IMG/VR virus record: IMGVR_UViG_3300032053_012243
Coordinates: 1-41,381 of that record
Origin: a virus
Length of the DNA stretch: 41,381 nucleotides
Reading direction: 5' to 3' (one strand)
Part shown: in pieces, positions 14,814 through 21,131 of the stretch
Layout of the letters: the number at the start of each line of letters is the position of its first letter
Position numbering within the stretch: the stretch's first letter is position 1
Translations under genes and position numbers: made by a program
Notes under the pieces: generated by a model
Told to the model about the DNA's origin: nothing
The model's input: only the letters and a program-made list of their open reading frames with translations
The model's database searches: none

Positions 14814-15288
14814 AATTCATAAAACTAATTAAATGTTGGTATAATTCCTGATAATTAGTTATTGGCTGATAATCAATGAACAATTCATTCATTTGTTCAA
14901 TACCTACCAGTAATTTGGCTAAAAGTAAATTAGATAATTCTATCCAAATTTCATCATTATGATTAAAATAAGCTCTATTAATTCCTTCATCAATCATTTC
15001 TAATTTTAGAATATAAACAGATAAAGCGTCAAGCTGTAATAATAGAATATATTCCGTTATATTCGCATCAGTCGTAATATCAGCTACCAAAACCCTTATG
15101 GTTGATGTGCCTACTTTGCCTGTGGCGCCCCAAATAGAATTTTGTAATTGTTCGCCATCTTCCAATTCGATTGATAATTTTTTATCAATCTGATATTTAT
15201 CAGATAATATTGTAAAAAGAGGAACATGTCCCGCGACCCATATTCCAAAATAATTAAAAATATGTCTTATAATTGCATTAGAAATCAT
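14785..15288 (-). CDS. hypothetical protein (167 aa)
   Basis: I do not recognise this protein. It starts MISNAIIRHIFNYFGIWVAG, moderately hydrophobic but not a convincing signal or membrane anchor. A middle beta region contains GATGKVGTSTIRVLVADIT (about 54-72), followed by long helices (ELSNLLLAKLLVGIEQM). AAAGGA 5 nt before the ATG is a good ribosome site. The ends overlap both neighbours (4 bp upstream, 29 bp downstream). Function unknown. Confidence 0.72.
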   Translation of the reverse strand: MISNAIIRHIFNYFGIWVAGHVPLFTILSDKYQIDKKLSIELEDGEQLQNSIWGATGKVGTSTIRVLVADITTDANITEYILLLQLDALSVYILKLEMIDEGINRAYFNHNDEIWIELSNLLLAKLLVGIEQMNELFIDYQPITNYQELYQHLISFMNYEETIHNPQ

Positions 15289-15569
15289 TTAATTCCTTTT
15301 AAAGCAGAAAGGCTATAACCGACGTGCATTTTTTGCGTTAAATTAACTTTAAATTCTGGTAATTTTTTTAATTGACTTTCAATAAATGATTCGTAATCAA
15401 ATACGTCGCCATTTTCTCGTCTGGCAGCCAACTCTTGCATACACATAATCGCTTCTTGATTTAAGGAGCCTAAATAGCGATCTACAACTATAATATCGCA
15501 TAATTTTTGCATTGAAAATTGATTCAGATTTTTTGTAAAATCTGCAAAATATCCATCATTTAATGACAT
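15285..15569 (-). CDS. small hypothetical protein (94 aa)
   Basis: I do not recognise this protein. It is a helical 94-residue protein with a central segment SLNQEAIMCMQELAARREN followed by GDVFDYESFIESQLKKLP. That mix of a short amphipathic helix and an acidic-aromatic patch is common in small phage accessory proteins but is not diagnostic. It starts 14 bp inside the end of the second HU-like gene and ends in an ATGA overlap, so it is part of the same transcript. Confidence 0.7.
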   Translation of the reverse strand: MSLNDGYFADFTKNLNQFSMQKLCDIIVVDRYLGSLNQEAIMCMQELAARRENGDVFDYESFIESQLKKLPEFKVNLTQKMHVGYSLSALKGIK

Positions 15570-15894
15570 TATTGTTTCTTATTTTTCGAGGGGTGTTGAC
15601 TTGAACTTTAGTATTAAACATTAATTTATTATTGCGTAATTTACAAAATGTATATAACTTCATATTCAATAAAAAATTTTTGATATGAATACCATTACCA
15701 TGAATTAATTGCTCTCTTATTTCTTCCATAAATGTTTTAATTATAATACTAATTTCGCTCTTTTTAAGAGATGGGTATTTTTGCACAATAATATTGATTA
15801 AAGGCTCTAACTCTTTAAGATTAAGGGGCAAATCTACATTTAGATCATTTATATCAAATGATTTGAAATGTGTTTTATTATATTTCCGCTTCAT
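15556..15894 (-). CDS. HU/IHF-like DNA-binding protein (divergent), copy 2
   Basis: This basic 112-residue protein has the same plan as the HU-like gene 700 bp downstream. Helices SLKKSEISIIIKTFMEEIRE (about 41-60) are followed by GNGIHIKNFLLNMKLY, in the place of the HU turn, and a basic tail NTPRKIRNNN. The arm region is short and lacks the usual Pro at its tip. The two copies are far diverged from each other. The first 40 residues (MKRKYNKTHFKSFDIND) have no HU counterpart. HU membership is inference from pattern only; a structure prediction would settle it. Confidence 0.5.
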   Translation of the reverse strand: MKRKYNKTHFKSFDINDLNVDLPLNLKELEPLINIIVQKYPSLKKSEISIIIKTFMEEIREQLIHGNGIHIKNFLLNMKLYTFCKLRNNKLMFNTKVQVNTPRKIRNNNVIK

Positions 15895-16279
15895 CTTCGA
15901 CTTCTTGTATATTTATATCTTTGGATTTCATCAACCAGCGTTTGTAGTAGAAATTATCTGTGGCGGGTTCATTCAATGTTTCTGTGCCACATAAAACGTG
16001 ATACAGCTTCTTTCCTTGCAGAAATGCGGGAGTACCCTGTTCGACGAGTTCGTCGCATTTGGTGCATTTATTGGCAAAGTTCGTTGCTTCAAGAAAGGAG
16101 GTTTTGTCAGCATATTTGATAACTTTAGGGGTTTCAGTAGCGACAAGATGTTTAACTTCTTCCTTTTCCAGATATTTAGGACCAAGCATATTTAAAATAT
16201 CATCCGCAAGATCAACCAATCCTCTGTTTTTACAGACACTTACAATTTTGTTAAAACACTTTAATTCTCTTGATTGCAT
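15878..16279 (-). CDS. zinc-finger protein (133 aa), first gene of the minus-strand operon
   Basis: I do not recognise the family. The first half is helical (MQSRELKCFNKIVSVCKNRG). The second has a treble-clef-like zinc site, CTKCDELVEQGTPAFLQG then YHVLCG (C-x2-C ... H-x2-C), resembling the entry of a PARP/LIM-like or HNH-adjacent finger. An acidic tail follows (EVEDEAEI). AGGAAAG lies 5 nt before the ATG, an excellent ribosome site. It is the first gene after a 600-bp intergenic region, so its promoter should be just upstream (16280-16370). Confidence 0.72.
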   Translation of the reverse strand: MQSRELKCFNKIVSVCKNRGLVDLADDILNMLGPKYLEKEEVKHLVATETPKVIKYADKTSFLEATNFANKCTKCDELVEQGTPAFLQGKKLYHVLCGTETLNEPATDNFYYKRWLMKSKDINIQEVEDEAEI

Positions 16280-16541
16280 AGCTTTCCTATCGGTGAATTT
16301 GAATATTAATACCTAATATGATTTTAAACAATATGCAGTATTACTAGGTTGGTAAGAGAGTCTGCCCAATCTATATCTACATTATACATTCTGTTATGTA
16401 AGTTCTGTTAATGTATATCACGTATGTTACCTACGTCACACCTATATCACCTATACGCGCGAGAGAAAAATTTAGCACAAGCCGGCAATCTATTTGGGTT
16501 TGACGCACAGGAGATATTCAGAAATGCCACTTGCGGCTTAC

Positions 16542-16570
16542 AGGCTTAATTCTACAAAAGCCTAGAATTA
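16542..16570 (+). promoter_or_regulatory. two mutually exclusive hairpins, attenuator-like
   Basis: On the plus strand TAATTCTA (16547-16554) pairs perfectly with TAGAATTA (16563-16570). An alternative AGGCT (16542-16546) pairs with AGCCT (16559-16563) and would disrupt it. A short frame MPLAAYRLNSTKA with AGGAG upstream ends between the arms. This is the geometry of a translation-linked attenuator, but no T-run follows either hairpin, so it may act on translation or be chance. Confidence 0.25.
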
Positions 16571-16654
16571 GATACGTCGCTTTGCTTATCTCAATTATTG
16601 GAACGTTTTAAACGCATCCTGGAAGGAATATTTTATGTAAGTATAATTTTATCA

Positions 16655-16801
16655 ATGTTTGATATAATATACTATATGAGTATTAGAACAGCTTATAAGA
16701 AACTATGTGAATACAAATACACTTCTGTATCTGACGATAATTCACAATACATTTGCACTTACTGTGGGATGCCCGCAGATTCCAATTTCAATTATGGCTA
16801 A
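16655..16801 (+). CDS. doubtful small ORF with one CxxC pair (48 aa)
   Basis: A plus-strand frame (MFDIIYYMSIRTAYKK...) includes YICTYCGMPADS, a CxxC knuckle as in rubredoxin-like or zinc-ribbon tips, near its end. There is no ribosome site before either ATG (16655 or 16676), and the frame overlaps a TATAAT. It may be a real small gene or the remnant of one whose second half is out of frame. Confidence 0.25.
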   Translation: MFDIIYYMSIRTAYKKLCEYKYTSVSDDNSQYICTYCGMPADSNFNYG

Positions 16802-16885
16802 ATTGGCTGATTTATCAATCGATGTATAATTTAATTGAAGAAATATTGGATAGGGATATTTTACCATTTTGGTATCGAGGCATAA

Positions 16886-17677
16886 GTGAATATAAAAGAA
16901 AATTGTGCAAAATATGTAGCGTTTTTACGAGCCTTATATTTACTTCATCAAAATCATCATTGGCTTACTTATGGCGCAAATGCCTACGGTAAACATCTTC
17001 TTTTTGAAAGAATTTATAAATCTGCCGCAGATAATGCGGATACGGCGGCTGAAAAATTCATTGGCTTATTTGGACGTGAATATTTGGGTGTTCAAGAACA
17101 GCCCGCTTTAATTCAAGAATTTTTAACCAAATATTCTCATACATCAGAATTTATAAAATATTCATTAGAAGCCGAGCAAGACTTTTTAACATTTTCTAAA
17201 GAATTTTATGAAGCAATGTCGCAAGACATGTCCTTGGGGCTTGATGATATGATAATGTCAATAGCCGGCGAACACGAGACAAATGTCTATTTATTAAAAC
17301 AAACTGCAGGAGACGATATGAACAAAGTGAGTAGGTTAGCTAAAAAGTTTCAAATTAAATTAGCACAAGTTGCCCCTGCCGCGGGTCAAGATATGCAATT
17401 ACAACAACAAATAAACAGTGCTCTTACAGTTTATTTAGCCAATAAAAGTTGGGGCGAAGTAGGATTTGATAACTTTCACGTCCTCAGGGGAGAGGGTGGA
17501 AAAATAAATATTAATTGTAATATACTTATTCCATCTAACAGTCCACCATTTACGAATAAAGTAAAATATCCACAAGGATTAAATCAATTTAAACAAGAAA
17601 TAATGAATCTTATATCAGAACAAATACCTGATGAAAATGCAGGAGTAGTTCAAATAGTTACAGTTAATGGTAAATAA
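16886..17677 (+). CDS. Dps/ferritin-like domain protein (DUF5856-like)
   Basis: The N-terminal 150 residues match the Dps/ferritin-like helical bundle found in large phages. Key helix: LLHQNHHWLTYGANAYGKHL (19-38, cf. 'H-W-N-V-x-G-x-x-F-x-x-L-H' of Dps) followed by ADNADTAAEKFIGLFG (47-62, cf. 'D-x-x-A-E-R-I'). The last 110 residues (NKVSRLAKKFQIKLAQVA onward) are a separate, Gln/Asn-rich part ending in a beta region. The start is GTG with GAGG 5 nt upstream; no ATG is available that keeps the first helix. A strong terminator follows at 17750. A role in iron or DNA protection or in the virion is possible. Confidence 0.75.
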   Translation: MNIKENCAKYVAFLRALYLLHQNHHWLTYGANAYGKHLLFERIYKSAADNADTAAEKFIGLFGREYLGVQEQPALIQEFLTKYSHTSEFIKYSLEAEQDFLTFSKEFYEAMSQDMSLGLDDMIMSIAGEHETNVYLLKQTAGDDMNKVSRLAKKFQIKLAQVAPAAGQDMQLQQQINSALTVYLANKSWGEVGFDNFHVLRGEGGKININCNILIPSNSPPFTNKVKYPQGLNQFKQEIMNLISEQIPDENAGVVQIVTVNGK

Positions 17678-17678
17678 T

Positions 17679-17951
17679 TTATTCTTGTTTCATAAGATAT
17701 TGCACTTCTAATTGTAAGGCTGCAAACGTATTAATATTATCAACTTTCGAAAGCTCGGCGATTTTAAATAAAATCTCTCCGAGCTTTTTTGTTTTTAAAA
17801 TATTTTGAATTTCTTTTGAAGGTATATTGTCAAGTTTGGAATATTCTTCAAGTTCATATTTTAATTTAATAAATAATTCATTGCGAGTCGTTGGAGATTT
17901 TTCTGCAACCCGCTCCGCCTCTTCCCACAATTGTTCAAAATGTAAAGTCAT
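17679..17951 (-). CDS. small helical protein (90 aa)
   Basis: I do not recognise this protein. It is all-helical and charged (MTLHFEQLWEEAERVAEK ... FAALQLEVQYLMKQE). It converges on the Dps-like gene with a 1-bp gap. The notable point is that its coding sequence contains, on the other strand, a long perfect hairpin and T-run terminating the plus-strand transcript (17750-17796). The hairpin encodes part of the helix KLGEILFKIAELSK, so amino-acid and RNA structure constraints overlap. Its start overlaps the previous stop by 4 bp. Confidence 0.75.
   Translation of the reverse strand: MTLHFEQLWEEAERVAEKSPTTRNELFIKLKYELEEYSKLDNIPSKEIQNILKTKKLGEILFKIAELSKVDNINTFAALQLEVQYLMKQE
17750..17796 (+). 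terminator. strong rho-independent terminator inside an antisense gene
   Basis: AAAGCTCGG (17750-17758) pairs perfectly with CCGAGCTTT (17779-17787), and the inside pairs again (GATTTT-AAAT-AAAATC, 17760-17775). The stem runs into TTTTTTGTTTTT. It would end the transcript of the Dps-like gene 73 bp after its stop. It lies entirely within the coding region of the minus-strand gene 17679-17951. On the minus strand no T-run follows, so it is one-directional. Confidence 0.85.
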
Positions 17952-18175
17952 TGTATTTTCTTTTTAATAGTATATACTTTGGGTTCTTTGGGTTTATTGG
18001 ATTTTTCAAGATTACAAATTTGCAACTCTTCTTCGGATTCATCACTTATGAAAACCAAAAATGCAATACCCTTTTCGCAATCAATAGTAATTGGAGATTC
18101 AATTTTTCCTATATAAAATGTTTTACCATAACTGTCAACTCTTTTATCAAGAGATATTTTTAATTTACCATCCAT
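17948..18175 (-). CDS. small hypothetical protein (75 aa)
   Basis: I do not recognise this protein. It is a compact beta-rich protein of the kind common in large phages: MDGKLKISLDKRVDS, then GKTFYIGKIESPITIDCEKG and AFLVFISDESEEELQIC, ending in a basic tail (YTIKKKIQ). The strand pattern suggests a single small barrel or sheet. It starts 1 nt after the stop of the RmlD-like gene and its stop overlaps the next ATG (ATGA). Function unknown. Confidence 0.7.
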   Translation of the reverse strand: MDGKLKISLDKRVDSYGKTFYIGKIESPITIDCEKGIAFLVFISDESEEELQICNLEKSNKPKEPKVYTIKKKIQ

Positions 18176-19048
18176 TTATTTTATTCCTTGCACATAGCTC
18201 GCCATGCATTCTTCTAATGCCTGTAAAGAAGGAGTCATAGTAAAACCTTCCGATGTAAGTTTATCAGTATTAAGAAAACAATTAGAGCGTGGGGCAGAAA
18301 TAAATTCTTGTAATTGTTCTTCGTTAATTTTATTATACTTATGTTCTGGATGATATTTTCGATATTCTTCGAGAATTTGAATATGAGTAAGTGGGGTAGG
18401 ATTGGTCACGTGATAAATTCCTGTTTTATTATTTTCAATAACCCAATCAATTACATTTACTAAATTCTTGATGAATGTGACTGAATTTTCAGCTTCTAAT
18501 ATATTTTCATATTTTAATAATTTATTGATTAAATTTCTTGGAGCATTTTTATCAGAGATTGGCATACGAATGCGTAAAACACAAACATTTGGAAGACTAC
18601 TTATTGCAAGATCACAAGCATATTTTGTTTTTGAATAAAATGATTTAGGATTTGCGATATCTTCTTCTGTCCACCCGGTATCAATGAAATGATCGTTTGA
18701 TTGACAATCTTTAAAACACTTACTACGATCTATTTTATCATTTGGCGATTTACCCATAAATATACAACCAGATCCTATATGGATCATTTTAATATTTAAT
18801 TTAGCGCATTCTGTAGCTAATATAGTGGGAATTGTTAAATTAGTCAAAATAGTTTGTTCTTTATTTTTTTCACAAGCATCAATATTGGGATTGCCACAAT
18901 ATCCAACACAATTTATTATTACATCTGGCTTATATACTTCAAGTATATGATGTCGTATTTGATAGTCATCAGCACATAATCGGGTCGAAATAACCTCATA
19001 TCTTATATGAGAAGTGATAAACCCATCGCCTATAATCATTATTTTCAT
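18176..19048 (-). CDS. RmlD-like NDP-sugar reductase (SDR family)
   Basis: This is a short-chain dehydrogenase of the extended/atypical RmlD group, which reduces or epimerises 4-keto nucleotide sugars such as dTDP-4-dehydrorhamnose. The N-terminus KIMIIGDGFITSHI is a shortened nucleotide-binding loop, and the catalytic YxxxK is YSKTK (about 142-146). The middle sequence (INCVGYCGNPNIDACEKNK) and MIHIGSGCIFMG are typical of RmlD and of the UDP-4-keto-rhamnose synthases of plants and giant viruses. It overlaps its RmlA-like neighbour by 4 bp. The 4,6-dehydratase (RmlB) and 3,5-epimerase (RmlC) needed for dTDP-rhamnose are not in the window. Confidence 0.85.
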   Translation of the reverse strand: MKIMIIGDGFITSHIRYEVISTRLCADDYQIRHHILEVYKPDVIINCVGYCGNPNIDACEKNKEQTILTNLTIPTILATECAKLNIKMIHIGSGCIFMGKSPNDKIDRSKCFKDCQSNDHFIDTGWTEEDIANPKSFYSKTKYACDLAISSLPNVCVLRIRMPISDKNAPRNLINKLLKYENILEAENSVTFIKNLVNVIDWVIENNKTGIYHVTNPTPLTHIQILEEYRKYHPEHKYNKINEEQLQEFISAPRSNCFLNTDKLTSEGFTMTPSLQALEECMASYVQGIK

Positions 19049-19815
19049 TCTTTACCTTTAATAAAATTGTCTTCTAATTTTGTTTCTTTGGCTAATTGAC
19101 GAGCCACATCAATAGTTTCAAATGTTCCTGCATCTAACCATTGACCATTTACAAATGTATATTCTAAATTATCATCTGCAAGATATTGAGAAAGAATTTC
19201 TGTAATTTCATATTCGTCTCTTGCAGAAGGTTTTACTTTTTTAAAATATTCAAAATATTTATTAGTAAATATATATAGCCCCGTAATAGCCAAATTGGCA
19301 TCGCATTCCGCATATAATTCTTTTGGTTTTTCTTCTATATGAACGATTTTTCCATTTAATAATGAAGCGCAGCCAAAACGATGAATTTCTTCGGTATTGT
19401 ATAATACAATTTGTGCTTTTGGTCCGACTAAATATTTTCTTGTTTTAGAAGAAGGCTCTAATTGTATGGGTTTTTCAAAAATATTATCACCGAGAATTAC
19501 CGCAAACTCATCTTCCTTATTGAAATAAGGCTCGCATAAATTAATGGCTTGAGCTATTCCAGAAGGTTTATTCTGATAAATATAATTAAAATGCACATTA
19601 CGATCGGAGCCGTCTTGTAAATACGCCACTATTTGAGAAAAATGCTCACCGCCAAGAATGACTGTAATTTCTTTACATCCTAATTGTATTAGCGTATTTA
19701 TAGAATAATCTATAATTAGTTTTCTATTAATTGGTAATAATTGCTTATTAGTAATGCTTGTTAATGGTAAAAGGCGCGAACCAGTGCCACCCGATAAAAT
19801 AATGCCTTTTTTCAT
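19045..19815 (-). CDS. RmlA-like sugar-1-phosphate nucleotidylyltransferase
   Basis: The enzyme joins a hexose-1-phosphate to a nucleoside triphosphate. The signature KGIILSGGTGSRLLPLT (3-19) then KQLLPI (24-29), and VILGDNIF (106-113) for the metal site, place it with glucose-1-phosphate thymidylyltransferases (RmlA). The 256 residues are shorter than the usual 290 because the C-terminal regulatory extension is missing. It sits directly before the RmlD-like gene on the minus strand, apart from the heptose cluster. This may be a second, hexose-derived sugar branch, or feed the epimerases in the plus-strand cluster. The nucleotide used cannot be told from the sequence. Confidence 0.88.
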   Translation of the reverse strand: MKKGIILSGGTGSRLLPLTSITNKQLLPINRKLIIDYSINTLIQLGCKEITVILGGEHFSQIVAYLQDGSDRNVHFNYIYQNKPSGIAQAINLCEPYFNKEDEFAVILGDNIFEKPIQLEPSSKTRKYLVGPKAQIVLYNTEEIHRFGCASLLNGKIVHIEEKPKELYAECDANLAITGLYIFTNKYFEYFKKVKPSARDEYEITEILSQYLADDNLEYTFVNGQWLDAGTFETIDVARQLAKETKLEDNFIKGKE

Positions 19816-19827
19816 TTATTGCCTAAT

Positions 19828-20307
19828 TTATAATTTTTTAATGTAGTTTGGAACAATATTTAATTTTAAATATTTTTCTTTATCTTTATCAGATAGGTTA
19901 GGAAATCCGCTAATGCTTTTTCTGCAATTCCATTGCTCACATTTGCACGCCATTGACCATTCTTCAAGATTTTCAGTAGAAGTAATTGAATAATCGAAAC
20001 ATAATTCTTCATTGGGCGCAATAGGGCGTGTAGAAATTAAAAAAACCGTTTGTGAAATAATTTTAACTTGTGTATTAGGATTACAGCTATGATTAATAAA
20101 GAAAGATATATCTTTATTTAAATTTAAATACATATTAGAACCTATTTGTAAAAATAGTTCAGATACCGTATCTGGTAATTCATATGTTGTTTTTTTATCA
20201 AATATTTTGCCTCTAAAAGTTAATAGAACTTGGTTGGCAGCAAAATGCACCAGAGAGTATAGCCCCTGTCCTTTATTAACCGTATTGCGAATTTCAAATG
20301 AAGTCAT
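19828..20307 (-). CDS. SET-domain lysine methyltransferase-like protein
   Basis: A compact stand-alone SET domain (159 aa). It has KGQGLYSLVHFAANQVLLTF (12-31, the 'G-x-G-L-x-A' strand), the AdoMet motif FINHSCNPNTQ (70-80), LCFDYS (102-107) with the catalytic Tyr, and a post-SET zinc cluster CKCEQWNC (121-128). These are all the elements of an active protein-lysine methyltransferase. Most known SET proteins are eukaryotic, but they occur in bacteria (for example Chlamydia) and some viruses. The target is unknown; candidates are the phage's own HU-like proteins or host proteins. It follows the Thg1-like gene in the same direction. Confidence 0.88.
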   Translation of the reverse strand: MTSFEIRNTVNKGQGLYSLVHFAANQVLLTFRGKIFDKKTTYELPDTVSELFLQIGSNMYLNLNKDISFFINHSCNPNTQVKIISQTVFLISTRPIAPNEELCFDYSITSTENLEEWSMACKCEQWNCRKSISGFPNLSDKDKEKYLKLNIVPNYIKKL

Positions 20308-20338
20308 CGTATCTTACCAAATATTATAATATCATACA

Positions 20339-21112
20339 TTATATATCACGTTTTTTTAAGATATTAGCTAAAAATATTTGGTCCTTATTAAAAAAAGGCA
20401 AGGCGTCATTTATAGTTAATTTATATTTTATTTCTTCGCCAAAATCAGTTTTCATAAGTTTTGGAGCCCTATAACACGCAACACCTCTCCAAAAGGCCAG
20501 GGGAAAACTTTGCAAATCTACATCACATTCCTTCATTAATAAGTCATACTTTTCAGTTATAGTAAGATTTTTAGTAATTTTTAATACCTTTTCAGCATTA
20601 TATATTTTTAATAATTCATAAAAACAAGCCATAGAAATTGCAATATGTGAAGCCTGATGCTGTTTGGCGATTAAATAATTAATAGCCTCTGTAAGAGAAG
20701 GAACGATAAATGCTTTACTTAAAAATACGGGCTCACCTAACAGTTTGATATTTTTATTCTGCGCTGCGGTGAAAAAAGCAATACTGGCTATGGAAGCGCT
20801 GGCAGAAATAATCTTTTGTATATTATTATCATACCAAGGCTCACTATCTAAAGTCTGATCGTTTCTACAAATAATATTGATTTCATCATTAAATGAATAT
20901 AAGAATACAGCTCCTTCAATTTCAGAAGCCAAACGTATAAGAGTCTGTCCCATTATTTCTATAAAATCTTCAGAATAGGGTTTATGCAAGATAGAGGTGG
21001 TTTTACGAAACCCCCTACCATTTAAACTTATAATAATAGGTAATTTGCGTGTTAATTTAAAATCACTTACACTTTCGTAGGTAAGTATGCGGTCTTTAAG
21101 CGTATCAATCAT
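20339..21112 (-). CDS. Thg1-like tRNA 3'-5' polymerase family protein
   Basis: Thg1 adds a G to the 5' end of tRNA-His, and the Thg1-like proteins repair truncated tRNA 5' ends by 3'-5' polymerisation. The family pattern is visible: LPIIISLNGRGFRKTT (24-39; usual 'xxRxDGRxF'), HKPYSEDFIEIMGQT (43-57; 'KPxD...M') and FLYSFNDEINIICR (70-83; usual 'YxxSDExS'). The first metal-binding Asp is replaced by Asn (N31), whereas D76 and E77 remain. The protein is otherwise the expected length (257). If active it may restore host or phage tRNAs cut by defence nucleases; if not, it could be a binding protein. Confidence 0.82.
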   Translation of the reverse strand: MIDTLKDRILTYESVSDFKLTRKLPIIISLNGRGFRKTTSILHKPYSEDFIEIMGQTLIRLASEIEGAVFLYSFNDEINIICRNDQTLDSEPWYDNNIQKIISASASIASIAFFTAAQNKNIKLLGEPVFLSKAFIVPSLTEAINYLIAKQHQASHIAISMACFYELLKIYNAEKVLKITKNLTITEKYDLLMKECDVDLQSFPLAFWRGVACYRAPKLMKTDFGEEIKYKLTINDALPFFNKDQIFLANILKKRDI

Positions 21113-21131
21113 TCCATATACAATATATCAA

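Larger units (their letters stand above)
16280..16885. other. 606-bp divergent intergenic region
   Basis: This is the longest stretch without a firm gene. It separates a minus-strand operon (starting at 16279) from the plus-strand Dps-like gene (GTG at 16886), so it must hold promoters in both directions. I see no tRNA fold. It contains short repeats of 'cctatatcaccta' type (around 16440-16460), an exclusive pair of hairpins (16542-16570), AGGAG followed by a possible 13-codon leader ORF (16524-16565), a TATAAT at 16663-16668 without a clear -35, and one weak ORF (16655-16801). A frame with start at 16822 (MYNLIEEILDRDILPFWYRG) looks protein-like at first but runs into the Dps-like gene. Confidence 0.6.

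Noticed and set aside
15973-16185. 70-codon minus-strand frame
   Set aside because: Entirely inside the zinc-finger gene 15878-16279 in another frame, no start signal.
16340-16420. Sequence with 'ggttggtaagag', tRNA D-loop-like
   Set aside because: No matching anticodon or T arm, no GGTTCRA; acceptor ends do not pair.
16598-16801. 67-codon plus-strand frame starting with TTG
   Set aside because: The TTG start has no ribosome site; only the later ATG part is kept as a doubtful ORF.
16753-16992. Plus-strand frame overlapping the Dps-like start
   Set aside because: Its second half is a shadow of the Dps-like gene; the first part (MYNLIEEILDRD) is short and lacks signals.
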